Assembly: GCA_001599595.1 (NCBI GenBank) | Contig: BCHH01000002.1 | Coordinates: forward strand, 286,390 to 350,389 | DNA length: 64,000 bases | Direction: 5' to 3' | Origin: Beverwykella pulmonaria | Lineage: Eukaryota > Ascomycota > Dothideomycetes > Pleosporales > Melanommataceae | In this document: piece by piece, positions 35,657 to 47,640 of the stretch | Layout: each line of letters starts with the position of its first letter | How positions within the stretch are numbered: the first letter of the stretch is position 1 | Position numbers and translations under genes: made by a program | Notes under the pieces: model-generated | Seen by the model: only the letters and a program-made list of their open reading frames with translations | What the model was told of the DNA's origin: nothing | Database searches by the model: none

Positions 35657-37339
35657 ATGCTGCCTACCGTGACCTTAGCTGTAGGCGTTATTGCTTCCAT
35701 TTACCTATTCCTTCGCCTTCTCCTCCGCTTGACTCAGGATGCAAGAGAGCCGCCAGCAATTTTGACGGCCTTTCCTTTTGTGAGCCCTCTAATTGGTATG
35801 ATTAGGGAAAAGTCACGATTCCATATTCGGTTGAGGTTAGTTTGACGAAGCCGTACCTACTTAGCACTCATCCCTCGGATACTCACTTTTGGAAAGGAAC
35901 AAGTATGGGCTACCCATCTACACCCTCCGTCTGCCCTTCCAACGGATTTACATCGTCAATTCGACTGAACTCATCCCCTTGTTGCAGAAGCATTGGCGCA
36001 CCGTTAGCTTTGCCGCCATCGCGGCTGACGCCGGCTTCACTGTTGGCATGAGCAAGGAAGCCGTCAGAGTCATGCACCAGGACCTGTCAAGTGAACATGG
36101 CTTTAGCGTCAGTTGGCCACGATTCATCATACCCGCCATGGGCCCCGGAAAAGACCTCGATGCGATTAATAGGCGGTCCGTCGAAGTCCTTGTCGACGAA
36201 ATGAAAACACTAAAGGCAATGGGAACCGTAAGACTTGGCCTGTCGCAATGGTCGCGCCAAACCATGGTCACAGCTACTACTGAAGCTGTCTGGGGGCCTC
36301 AAAATCCATACCGCAATCCTGCCATTGCCGAAGCTTGGAAGTGAGTCTAGCCGTGTTTTCCTTTTGTTGAATTATTCCTAACATCCATTACAGGACTTTT
36401 GAAGCCGGCTTTTTGACTTTCTCCATGTTTCCATTGGCATCAATCCTTTTTCCTAAGCTCTTACGTGCGCGCGAAACTGTTGCCGCTGCCATGATGGAAT
36501 ACATGCGCAAGGGCGGGCACGAATCTGCTTCAGGGCTTGTACGACTGCGCTACGAGCACCACCACGGACAATTCGGCTTCAACCTCGAAGATATCGCTCG
36601 TGGGGAGATTGGAAACACGTTCGCCGTGCTGGGCAATACTACTCCGTGTGCCCTGTGGCTCCTCTACCACATCTTTTCTTCTGACCAAGTTCTAGCTGAT
36701 GTACGCCGCGAGGTCTCGACCCTTGTGTATGAGGAATGTGGCAAGGAAGATGACATCGTGCACTCTGTTGACTTAGCCGCCATCCGCACTTCTTGCCCGA
36801 TTCTAATGAGCACTTTCCAAGAGACGATGCGTTTCCGCGCTGTCAACCCTGGTCCCCGTGTTCTTCTCGAAGACGTGCACCTGGATGGCCGTTATCTTCT
36901 TAAGAAAGGGAGCATGCTTATGATCCCGGCTACGGTGCAGCATAGCGATGTTACGGCGTGGGGCGATGATGCTGGTGAATTTGACCACATGCGTTTTGCT
37001 CGCAAACCAGGCACAGGGCGGAAGAAGCCAAACCGCGTTGCATTCAGAGCCTTCGGTGGCGGTCACATCCTCTGTCCAGGCCGCCATTTTGCGAGCACCG
37101 AAATAATGGTTTTCGCGGCACTGTTGGTGCTTCAATTTGACATCGTACCTGTCCGAGGAAAGTGGATTGAACCTATTTGCGATAACTCGCCTGCCCAGGC
37201 GGGATTTCCTATTCCGGATGAGGACATCGAGATTGAACTTCGTCCCAGAGACGCGACCAGGAAATGGAACATCAAGTTCTCGGGATCAGATAAGGCGATG
37301 GATATCGTGTCAGAGGATAGTCCTACAAGTGATCCTTAA
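35657..37339 (+). CDS. Cytochrome P450 monooxygenase (CYP7/CYP8-like group), 522 residues
   Basis: Exons 35657-35835, 35897-36340 and 36394-37339 join in frame. The N-terminus MLPTVTLAVGVIASIYLFLR is a membrane anchor, followed by a hinge before FPFVSPLIGMIREK. The I-helix region is GNTFAVLGNTTPCALWLLYH, with Asn in place of the usual acid-threonine pair. ExxR is E351-R354 in QETMR, and the heme ligand is Cys435 in FGGGHILCPGRHFA. The FGGGxxxCPGR form and the altered I helix are typical of the fungal P450 group related to CYP7 and CYP8 (cholesterol 7-alpha hydroxylase, prostacyclin synthase), some of which isomerise rather than hydroxylate. The substrate is unknown. The start follows a CT-rich leader; an earlier in-frame TTG is ignored. 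Confidence 0.88.
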
Positions 37340-38129
37340 GACCCTCTAAATGTTCGACAGTCTTAGCTAAGTTGTGTTACGGGGAATACATATGGTAAAA
37401 GTTAATATATATTGCTTGCCTTCTAAATATTATTATGCTTTATCTTCTCTGAAAATATAAAAACTTGAATTCATCTTGTTTCTTTCTATCTTCTCTGCAC
37501 TTTTATCTGCTTCCCTCTGGCCCTCTTTCGCCTAAATATTAGGAAGTACAAGAAATGTTTTCAGCCGATCATCCATGGCTCTTACTTTACTCAGAATGTC
37601 TATCAAACAAGTGTGTGATTTGTCTAGTTCAAGCTAGTTGACAACCTCGGTACCTCGATAGGTAGGCACGTCAGCTACTCGAGGCTCGCAACCATGATGG
37701 AGAGATGTTGGAGCAAAAACCCGCCGTTGCGGGATGTTTTACAACTGCCGGAGCTCACTCATAGTACTAAGTCTTTGTGTGCACATGCTGGGGGCCAAAA
37801 TACTCCGATGGCGAACAGCATGATAAAACTTGATGATGTACATTAATGTCAATAAGGAATTAACACCACAACTCAATTTGACGTTATCATAATTAGATCA
37901 GTCGATAATCTCCGACATGCGACGGTAGAAGGTATCATCAGGTTACACCAAAACCAATATCCTGGAATCTGAATGGTTGGCGACGTACTCCGTAGGCGAC
38001 AAACGGATAATAATTATTATGAGGTTGCGCTGCATTTTTCAACCCACATATAGCTGTCTTGAGTTACGCCTAAACTGTGTTACTGTAAGTTAATTGTTAA
38101 GGCCAAGAGCTATACCACATACGGAAGAC
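37340..38129. other. AT-rich intergenic region before mariner relic
   Basis: P450 3' region and AT-rich sequence. No frame or repeat could be assigned; the left end of the following transposon relic may lie inside. Confidence 0.4.
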
Positions 38130-38994
38130 AACAAAGAAGCCTCTCCTTAAGCCAGTTAAAATGCATGATAGGTTAATGTGGGCATGGGATCACGTATTTT
38201 GGACTAATGAACAGTGGGCTTTGCGACGACCTCGTCACATGACCTCGCTTATTCCAGCGACAATCATGTCGTGTATATGGACTCACTGCCGAGCCACCTT
38301 AACTCGGCACCTAGTTATCTTGTAATACAACCCGCTTTCAACTCTCTGCTTAAATAGCTGCCCGTCACAGGTTTCTGCAGCTGGTCTGATGAGATTTTGG
38401 TGTGTATAAGCCATGGAGAGGTGTGCGTCACAAGGCGGGCAGAAGAGAAGTACCTCCCAGATTGCTGTATACTAAAATTTAAAGGCTTCTTAAGAGTGGA
38501 TGATCTGGGCGTTTATTAATCTTAACATTAAAGGACCGCTGCTATTTATTGAGAAGGACACAGACTAGAACAAGGGCAAGCTAAACTTTGAGGTGTATAT
38601 CAAGCATATACTGCCTGTAGTAGTAGTAGTAGTAGTAGTAGTCCGAGACGCTCACAGGACCTACGAGAACAGGGAGCTTGTTCTTATAGAGGACAACTCG
38701 TCAGTTTACACCTCTAAGGCGACTACCCGGGCGGGGCGAGAGCTACGAATCCAGAAGATGTGGTGGCCAGTAAACTCACCAGATCTGAACCCTATTCAAA
38801 ACGACGTGTGGCGAGTGCTGAAGTATCGCGTACAGAAGCGGTATCCACACACCAAGGCAGAGCTACTTCAATATCTGACAGAGGACTGTGACAAGATCAG
38901 CTTCGACGACTACTCAAATACATCAAGAATAAGAAGCAGCGGTGCTGGGGCAGTTATTATGGCAGGTGGTCATACGAAATGGGAATGGATGTAA
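38130..38994 (+). mobile_element. Decayed Tc1/mariner transposase relic
   Basis: Plus-strand fragments in transposase order are visible. MHDRLMWAWDHVFWTNEQW is near 38160. A piece resembling VTRRAGEEYLPDC follows near 38430, then WGV. KGPLLFIEKDTD is interrupted by a stop near 38535. A long frame at 38593-38994 holds WWPVNSPDLNPIQNDVWRVL, YRVQKRYPHTKAELLQYL and the end GGHTKWEW. Between the first two pieces there are about 130 extra bases, a possible later insertion. A GTA microsatellite interrupts the region before the second catalytic Asp. The order and the DLNPI signature identify the superfamily; the gene is dead. Confidence 0.75.
38617..38642 (+). repeat. GTA microsatellite
   Basis: Nearly nine GTA units in the transposase relic. 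In the plus frame they read as a run of valines, which is clearly an expansion inside old coding sequence. Confidence 0.85.
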
Positions 38995-39670
38995 TTTTGT
39001 ACGCAATTTATATAGAATAAGCATACTTGATCATCCGAAAAAAAGGCGTGAGCCAGTGGAACAGCCCGTTCATGCTCACCACTGTATCGATCAGTTGATG
39101 ATCGGTTCGTATTTGATAATTAAGTGGCTGAGTGGCTTTGACAACAAATGCACGGACCTCTACCCCACCTTCAGCTGAATCTTTCCCCTCTCGTTTGTCA
39201 GGTGCTCGACATTCTTGTTATTTCAGGTCCTCAAGGCCTAGATGTATTCATTCATCAAGCGGGTGCCGTGGGTCATGCGACAGCCTTTAGAAACTTTCTG
39301 CGATGCATGGCCGAGCAGCACTGCAGTGTCTTCTCTCAACAACATGCAGCACACACAATCGCGCACTGTTTCGTTGCCTTCGTATCCATTCCAGTCTTTG
39401 GTTTCGTGCATATATCAGAAGGGGCTTGAGAACCGACACAACCTATTGTTCCTGCACGTTGCGAGTTTACAGCACGGGGTGGCCAATCACAAGGCTGCAC
39501 AGCCACCACTGTAAACCATTTCGTGCTCGCTTTACCATGCACCTTCACAGCCTCATGCCCAATATAATATATAGCATTCAACTATGTCAACTGTAAGTCT
39601 GATTCTCCTAACTATCATTACCGCAGTCCGTTTAACACATCTGAAGGCTTGCCACTCACATTTGACCACC

Positions 39671-41381
39671 ATGTTGTCAAGAAACAGCCTGATCACCTCT
39701 AGCATTACAACTTTGATGCTGTTGATTTTGGCTAGTAAGGTCGAAGCGATTCGGGGATTCAATCGAGATCAGTGTTTCCATAATGTCGTGGATATGCTGA
39801 ACCAAGGCATCCTTACGCGAAATGATACGGTATTCTATCGCGGAAACGACAATATACCAATGTCAAGTCCCGAACGCCCAATTCTCAGCCTTGCCGGGTG
39901 CAATAAAATATGTGGCTCAAAATTCAAGTGGTACAGTGACGCTGGTCCACGACTCAACACATGGCTGATTCCAGTTCTACTCCTTCTGAGCAACATGGAG
40001 GTTTCTCCCCTGGACAAGCGCAGGTATCTCATGCTTGTCAATCTCGTTGGAGATCCTATCGGTTCCCTATGGTCACTCCTTTTGAAGATGGAGGCTTGGG
40101 CCCGATGTCACAGCCTGGCGAAGCAGGCCATTGCAAACCAAGATCGACGAGTAGTTCGGAATCTAGGAACTCTTCTAGGGGGAATCGAGGAATTAGTAGG
40201 ATTCCACTCCAGTCCAATAGTGGTGTACGACAATATCGTTGCTCGCTCGATCATTCCTCCTTGGGAATTAGACCTCCTAATTGGAAAGACAGCCCAACAA
40301 CTGTCGGACAGCAGAACGGACGAGCGACTACGTACTTACCTGGCAACATTCTTGTACTTGTACCAGCTTGTTTCTGCCTTTGTGGCGACTGTAGGGGGTG
40401 GCAATACGTCACCACCAGGCGGCCGCATTGGAACTGCGATGGTAAGTAAATTCCGGGTGTAAACGCAATATGGTGCATTGAAAACAATGCTACATAGGGG
40501 ATCACACTCACCATTTGAAGACATTTGCTAACGTTGCACTCTGTATCAAGTTTTTAACATGGGTTGTACCGTCCATCCTTCTTAGTAACACCATCGGAAC
40601 TTTCACGTCATCGCGCACCTGCTTCACCATTCTGGAACGCTTCTACCAAGATGCGACTGGCGAATACGACCTATGGGTTCAGTTGCAGCACATCTGCCCT
40701 TCACTTCAACAGCACACCACAATTGAGGACTTCTTTGATGCGATGACTTGGTCTGGAGCGATCTATACATATCGACCTTCCAAGCAACTTGCCTTCGGTA
40801 CTGGCTCGAATGCTCGACGTCCATTTACGCTTTTGGCTTTGGCTATGTCACCAATCTTTGTAGCATCTATCTTCGCATCTGTCATCATATGGAATACCCC
40901 CCCTATTGCGTTCAACTGCCGCAACGCGCTCATCATTTCACTTGCTGGACTACAATTTCTCAGCCCGATTTTGACATGGTTCATCAGTCGAGCCGGCTTT
41001 CGAAATGCATCGCATTGGTATGCAACCACTTTCAAGGACGCTTGCATAGCACTTCCAACAGTTCTCCTGGTGTTCCTCTCGAGCTCCGGGCTCTTCAATT
41101 CCTGCTTCTGTTGGAGCGGTGTGTGGTCATTGGGACCAAAGGCTCATATCGATATGAACCCCATTCCTCTACTAGCCTACAATGGCAAGACTATTTACCC
41201 TATTCTCGTTGGAGCATGCCTGGGACTCCAAATTTTGGCATCTATGGCGATGGTATGGGTCGGTTGGGACGGGTGGGCTCTTATGCGATGGAGTGAAAAA
41301 GACAAGAACAACGAGTGGAACGAAGCTAGAAGGAGAGTTCCAAAGTCAAAGATTTCCAAAACTCGTGTTGTGTACCTCTGA
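39671..41381 (+). CDS. Multi-span membrane protein of unknown function, about 543 residues
   Basis: Two exons: one ending at 40441 and one at 40521-41381, joined in phase 0 over a 79-base intron with a GTAAGT donor and an AAG acceptor (the nearer TAG acceptor would hit a stop). The start at 39671 gives a signal peptide, MLSRNSLITSSITTLMLLIL then ASKVEA; an in-frame ATG at 39584 would add 29 residues. The luminal part has paired cysteines (DQCFHN, LAGCNKICGSKF). At least six hydrophobic spans follow, including LNTWLIPVLLLLSNM, FLTWVVPSILLSNTIG, LLALAMSPIFVASIFASVII, ALIISLAGLQFLSPILTWFI, ALPTVLLVFLSSSGLF and ILVGACLGLQILASMAMVWV. The tail is charged and cytosolic. I do not recognise the family; its form suits a plasma-membrane or endomembrane protein. 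Confidence 0.65.
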
Positions 41382-42045
41382 GGTGCAAACTTGCTACATG
41401 GCTGAATAATTCGATATCGAGTGTAAACAAGGCCACCATAATGATCCATTACACTGAGTAAGGAAGAGACAATGGTAATTAATATGCATCCCTGTGTGGC
41501 GAGACAAATGAGGGATACTTTGACTTTTAGCTACTAGAAAACTCATGCGCCTAATGAATATTGCTATAATTCTATGGAAATAATCAGCTGCACCTAATCC
41601 TGACTACTCTTCCCCAAAAATTACGTTCGCATCGTCGCCTCCGAGCCTGACTTGTACAGCACCTTCTTTCGCGACGTAATAAACTTCCCTCCCTACAGCG
41701 CCAACGTCAAGCCTTTATCGCTCTGAATTTTTGTAAAACGGCCTTATCCTAGCCTCAGAATCTCCCTCTAATGCTCGGAAGTCATCATTAACCTTGTGTG
41801 CGCTATCGCGGCCAAATTCATGCAGCGGCCGCCACGTCGATGGATACTTCCAGCGGAAGCGACCCAAGATCTGTGGCTGTGCGGGTCGCACAAGCGCTCG
41901 GAATATAAGTAAACCCGGCTCAGGATTGGGACCGGTCCAATTCCGACATTTCCCGATCCTTACCTACTTGTGCCCAGGTTTCGCTGCACGTGACCTATCC
42001 AACCTCTGATTGCAGATGGGCGGCTGTCGGGTGACCCAAAGTTAA
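41382..42045. other. Intergenic region
   Basis: No supported coding sequence. The stretch before 42046 leads into a mariner end fragment. Confidence 0.4.
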
Positions 42046-42186
42046 ATATCACGGTGCATCACGTGTATATCACGTGTATACCACGTGCACTGTAAGCTTA
42101 GTCACACGCCCTGATTACTCATGGCTGTATATATTATATGCTCGTTGATCTCCATAGCTTCTCAATCAACTCAGCCCCTTATTACT
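42046..42186. repeat. Mariner end fragment, second copy of the 10765-10946 sequence
   Basis: Starts ATATCACGGTGCATCACGTG like the copy at 10765 and shares CCTGATTACTCATGGCTGTA and GTTGATCTCCATAGCTTCT with it, with small deletions among the CACGTG units. Since the first copy continues directly into mariner transposase sequence, this is taken to be a lone end of the same family. Confidence 0.7.
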
Positions 42187-42309
42187 AAACAATACTTTTG
42201 GGAAACTTCTCAGCACAAGTCATGTGCCCATTGAGAGCGCGGTCCATTTCCTTAGCTTTCATTGCCTTAGAGCTAAGGACACCCCATCCGCGGGCTCGCT
42301 GAATCGGAA

Positions 42310-45300
42310 CTACTCCCTCGCACGTCCTCTAAGCCTAGTTCTAGCGAAATCCTCAAGCTCAAGTTCGGGATCTTCCTCGTCCGAAACCCTCTTTTTTCCT
42401 TGCCTCCCACGGCTCCACGATCCAGTGATATAGGAAGGGGTTCGATAAACTACCCGAGCAGCCTTACTGATCCTTTGTCCTGGGTGTTTAGTATATACAA
42501 GAGCGAATGAAACCGCGATAATAGCGGCAGATACGCTGCATGTGAGCAGTAAGACTTCGCGCAAAGTTTTGTTGGAGGGCATATTGGACCATTCCCGCAC
42601 GTTCATTCCGAAAAGGGAGGTGAAGAAGGAAAGTGGAAGCTGGCAAAGTGTCTTAGCCCGGAATCATCCCGCAATAGACTCCCCAAAGTATGGAGGTTTG
42701 AAATTGGCTTACGAAGACAATGGTAATTCCAGTGAAAATCATGACCGAACGGCTTTGCTCCGCAGCTGTCTGACTACCAAGCCGAGATAGGTATGCCTCC
42801 AGCATACCGCATTGCTTCTGTTTCATATCAAGGAGATATATCGTGCCTTCCATAGCACCTTTGTATTCAGCTGCGAGGTCTTGTACTCGACTCTGGTAAC
42901 TCCGAATGCGGGTCTGAGTGTCTTTTAGCCAAGTAATTGCTGTGTTGTGTGTTCTACCCGAGTCTGAATGAACGCGCAAGCGTTCATCTAGGACACATAA
43001 AATGTTGATGAGACGTTGTATCAGCGCTGTCTGCTCGTCGAAAAGCTTCCTTAACATATCGATCTCGTCAAGAACTTCCTTGAGATCCAGGAAATATTGC
43101 ATGTCAAAACGCGGTTCAAGGCTCTCGATGATTGAGCGTAGTTTCGGATCCGCTGCATCACTGCTTTTGCTCTCCCAGAATTGTTGAACGGTTACATTTT
43201 GCGTGTTCCGGAACTGCCTTTGCGAGGTCTCCTGACACTCAGCCTACAGATTAGAAGGTCAGCGCTGCAATTGATCGAGTAAAAATCATATCTATGTCAT
43301 ACCAATGCGCTTATACACTCTGAAAACATTCCGAATACGTCTTGGTCAGGAGACGTCACATGCTCAAAGGACACTGCAACCGCGTGCCGTACGGCAAGAG
43401 CAACAAAATCAAACGGATCACGACATTGCGATGCCCATTGGGGGTCACCGTTGACGTCATCGTAGATCGCTTTTATGAGATCAGGTTGATACGCGGCCTT
43501 ATGGACGATTCCTCTTGAGTCTCGAATCTCCTCCGCCGCAGGAAAGAAGGTACATATGGTTTCTGTCATGGATTTAGCAATTTCACGGAGGTAATATGTA
43601 TTCATTGGCTTACCAGAGTCAATGACCCAGGCCCAGAGTTGATCCACCATCAGAGCCTTGCCGTCCACATAATCCCTGGTATATTTATAAAGAACTTGGT
43701 TCCCATCGCGAGCACTCGTATCTGCTATATATGGCTTCGCGTACTGGCAAAGCGTGCGGCGGATGTGCAGGCCTAAATCAGAAGGATCAACGAGATATTG
43801 CCAAACAAGCTTGTGTTCCTTGGACCCGCCATTCTCGATATCTTCGGGCACTGGTCCAACGGGGAATGTATTCAATCTTCGATCAACTAGTTTGTTTCGC
43901 ATTTTCAGAGCCGTAAAAGTGTCCCAATGCAGGTAAGGAAACTAAAGGATGGATTAGCGTTTCGACAGAGAATTGAAGGAAGACTAACGTATAAGCAAAG
44001 TTGGGCCGCATCAATGGGACTCGGAATGGAAGCGATGTCCTTGGAGAGATTCCGCTCTCCCATTGCAGAGTCACCGAGAGACTTGGAAAGGAACAGCTGA
44101 CAGAATGGCATCATAGAACGACCATGAGGTAGCCGGTGCCTTGGATGGAACTGTTTCAAATTCCAGAACGCCCGGTTGAGCACGGAGCTGCCAAGTCGAG
44201 GTCTCCTGCGATCTTCTCTAATTGCCTTAGTAATAACATCTTGCTGCCGATTCTTCCCTTTCAACAAGCTCTCCCTTGCCACTTCGAGGATCACTGCGGA
44301 CTCCCTGATTTCATCAATGGATTGCAACGCCTCCGGTATGACATCTGCCTGCTTGGGACCAGTGATGCTGTTAGCGGCTATCAGAAGTTGGACCAGAGCG
44401 GTGGATTGGACAGATTCGGCCTCGGAGGGCTGCTGTTGCGGACTCGCGAGCCTTGGCAATTGCTGTTCCGTTCGCAAGAGCTCCGCAATATCCCGGAGGC
44501 TTTGACTGGAAGGGTCATCTTCAGTTTTTGGCAGTGTGAAGTCGAACAACGCCCGGGTAGATCGGGTGACCTCCATGAATCGCGTCATTTCCCGTTCCCC
44601 TTCTACGGCCAGGAAAACCTTCTCCACCCAGATCATGATGTTTGCCGGTATGTGGATCCAGCGAAAAAGGGAAACTATGCCATCCGCGTTGAGATCATTT
44701 CCATGAAACGGTATCTCGTGTGCTGAGGGAGTCCTGGAATCGCCTGCATCGCATTGGTGTACATTCGCCCTATTCATTGACATTGCACAGGCAACCGGCG
44801 TTTTGCCTCTGGTCCTTAAGCATTCTGCGGGGCCCTTGGAAACGAGACACCGAAAGGTTGGCGTGACCGAAATTGTCCTGATGGTAGATTGATTCTCCGC
44901 AATATCTGTATAGAACAAGTAAATCCCAGTGGTAATTTCGGCGTCTATCGATCGAGGGTCACGTTCCACTTCAGAGGGAAGCCGGTTGATACATTCTTGA
45001 AGCTCATCGATGTATTGGTGAAACTTCGAAGAGCCTGGATCATCGCCAAAGCGTGGTAAACTTTCATGGTTCGCTTCTACCAGGATAATTTTTTCACATC
45101 CAACTATAGGGAAATTGCCAGCGTCGGATCCGCTGAGTATGACGGATCGCTTCTCCACAACCTAGACGAATCAGGCTTTGGTCAATGACCGAGGGATGAA
45201 TATTTTCAAACCTTTCGCCGAATCATTGGTGATGCTTTATTGTGGTGATTGTTCGGCGCTTCAAGATCCAGGTCGGAGTCTTCATGTTCGAAGAAGCTCC

Positions 45301-45899
45301 ATATCCTTTCCATTTCGATGGTTAGCGGCTGAAAAGCGTGACTTAAGTGACCCATATTATCCAAATTTTCGACGTCAAATAGGTCCTCACGCAAGCGCTC
45401 GCTCAGAGGGGTGTTGAGGCCTAACAGCCGAGCTATAGCTGGCTGGTAGATATCCTCGTAAAGAACCGCGCTACCATAATCTAAGCACTATCAGCAGATG
45501 TAATCCACAGGCACAAGGCGCTTACGGGGTGTTCCAAAGAATGCAATACTGAAGCAATTCCTCTTTATGCAAATGAAGTTGGGGTCATTGCTGGCATTGG
45601 CCAATATAAGCGCACGTTTGATGATTAGCCCACCTATGCTGTGACCAACAAAGTGTATCTTTCTGTCCTTTCCCACACCCATGGCTTTCAACTCATTGAG
45701 AAACTCCTTGGCGTGGCGTGTAATTCCATGCGTTTCGGGGATGTGAGGTTCAGAAAATGAATAAAGAAAGACTCGAGCTTGGCACAAGTCCGCGAACATG
45801 TGTCGCCATTCTCTCAGGTTCGCCCTGTTAGGCTGTCTCTCGCCCGGATATCGAAAGGTCACAACTGGATCCGCTCCTATGGCGGGCACCGCAACAATA
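42310..45899 (-). CDS. Esterase/lipase-like (SesB/DUF676-type) protein fused to a CorA-like membrane domain; 5' end unresolved
   Basis: Seven minus-strand exons join in frame: 45899-45526, 45480-45212, 45161-43989, 43941-43614, 43562-43303, 43243-42713 and 42639-42310, about 1,088 residues without the missing N-terminus. The first two encode an alpha/beta-hydrolase fold: SIVAVPAIGADPVVTF, the nucleophile elbow FVGHSIGGLIIKRALI and FFGTPHYGS, with an invariant Ser in GHSIGG. A central region of about 390 residues starts VVEKRSVILSGSDAGNFPIV and is largely helical. The second half matches fungal CorA-like proteins: YLHWDTF, RRTLCQYAKPYIADTSARDG, ALMVDQLWAWVIDS, coiled helices, then a membrane hairpin MIFTGITIVFLPLSFFTSLF ending in the GMN motif and a second span LLLTCSVSAAIIAVSFALVY. 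Lipase heads of this kind also cap fungal NLR-like proteins. Mg transport is doubtful; a membrane-linked hydrolase or signalling role is inferred. Confidence 0.75.
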
Positions 45900-47640
45900 C
45901 TGGGAATAGTGTAAGCTACATATGATAGCTGCCTTGAAATTATTTACTCGATATTTACTCGGTGCGCCGGATATGAGCGAGTGTAACAAAGTAGTGGCAT
46001 CTCGAGCCGTGACCTGAATGCTTGCCACAAGTATTCCGAATTGAGAGAATCTCTTACCAGAGCCCTTAGTAACAACCCAATACACAGGAAAGAAGACGCG
46101 ATACACTCTAACTAGATCGGATGAACACTGCCCAGGTTTGGGATAATGTTTGTGCGCCAACAGCGCTGAACATCAGAAGACGTATTATCGGATTTCCGGA
46201 TTCCAAAAGATGGATAGACAAGACTTGTTTTCTTTATATCACTCAAATCGCAGCCGAAATGTAGGGCACCTGCAAGACAAAACAGAAGTGGCTCAGTTGG
46301 TACAAGATTGGAGATGCGTGGGTAAAAGGAAATAATTGGACGAATTCACAGATTCCTTCAAGATGTTGATTAAGGGAATATGACTATGCACAGATCAAAC
46401 CATATCGACACCAAGTGTGGGTTCATGTCTGGTTGCTAAGACCATTAAAGTTGATTCTAGGAACGTGGGGTGGAGGGCGAAGGATCTCGTGGCCTGGTGG
46501 AGTGACTTCCGGGGGCAAATGCCCCACAACAATGGGCTCACTTCAACTCAAAGACCAAGACATGCTGGCGAACAAGCCAGACTAGCAGAAGCGAAGGCTT
46601 GAGCCACACATAATGGTGTTTCGCAAAAGACTTGTCAGTAAGGTGACGGCCGACAAGTCAGCGGACGGAAGGCTAGCATGGTGGACAGACCAGAACCGCG
46701 TCGAGAGATGGCATCACTGACCTCTGGCGTGATAATACACATGTATCGGAGAGACCGCCGAGATGAGCCACAAGGGATAATTATAGAATAGTAGATTAAT
46801 TGATTGATTGATTCCTACTTGGTTTCAACCGCTTTTCTTGCAGCTATGCCTGGTTCGGCTGACGTCCCCGCTGCTGCGCACGGACGAAACAGCGACTCAG
46901 ACGGACCTCTCATCTCTAGACTGGACAAACCTCTTACAACCTCTCGCCTCTACATCTACACTAAATCGGATACCCAAAATCGTAAGACGTGGACTTGTCC
47001 CTCTCCTCCGTAGGGAGAACCTAGGATTGGGACCCTAGGGTAATGATATCTAAATAACCCAGCAGCACATGTGCCACTTTGTTTAGAGAAGGAGGGTCCC
47101 ACGGGACAGATAGCCATGTTGCAACAGCAGCTAAGGCGGTATATCGCAACGGCGAGCGTTGGGAGAACGGTGGGCGCTGATTCTAAACCAACGGAGCGTG
47201 ATGGGGGTAGGGGAGCGGAGGGGACCAAGAATAGGCGGACAACTATAGGTACATAGGACTTCAACTCCTAGAGGAAGCATTCACCACAACCATGGCAAAC
47301 TTGATAGAGCGGGCGGTCAGTTCAAGCAGAGAGCAGCCATCTAGGTCGAGCCCTCGCTCACCTAGGTCGCGTGTGTATGGAACAACGAAAGAAAGATGTT
47401 TTTCCCCCATATACGAGTATTCGTATCAAGCTTAGTCTGGGTTTTTTTTGTTATTATGGTGTAAACAGTGGCAATAGCCTGCATAGATCTATAGAGGGCT
47501 GGTAACAAACGGTAAATAGAATAGAATAATAATATATGTTTTGACAAGAAAAACTAATACATCAAAATGCAGGAAAAGGAAAGCAACATCCGTCACTCCC
47601 TCCACTCCCACCACATCACCAAACATCACCAACGGCAGGT
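45900..47640. other. Intergenic region, with possible first exon of the esterase/CorA-like gene
   Basis: The missing start of the neighbouring minus-strand gene should lie in the first few hundred bases; frames near 46080-46160 (SDLVRVYRVFFPVYWVV) are candidates but could not be joined. From 46160 on, no coding sequence, transposon motif or tRNA was recognised. A short GATT repeat lies at 46796-46812. Confidence 0.4.

Noticed and set aside
16658..37339. A secondary-metabolite gene cluster built on the P450s and the Zn2Cys6 regulator
   Set aside because: No polyketide synthase, NRPS, terpene cyclase or similar core enzyme is in the window, and housekeeping genes lie between.
38593..38994. A 133-residue polyvaline-containing protein
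   Set aside because: It is the end of a dead transposase with an expanded GTA repeat, lacking the upstream domains.
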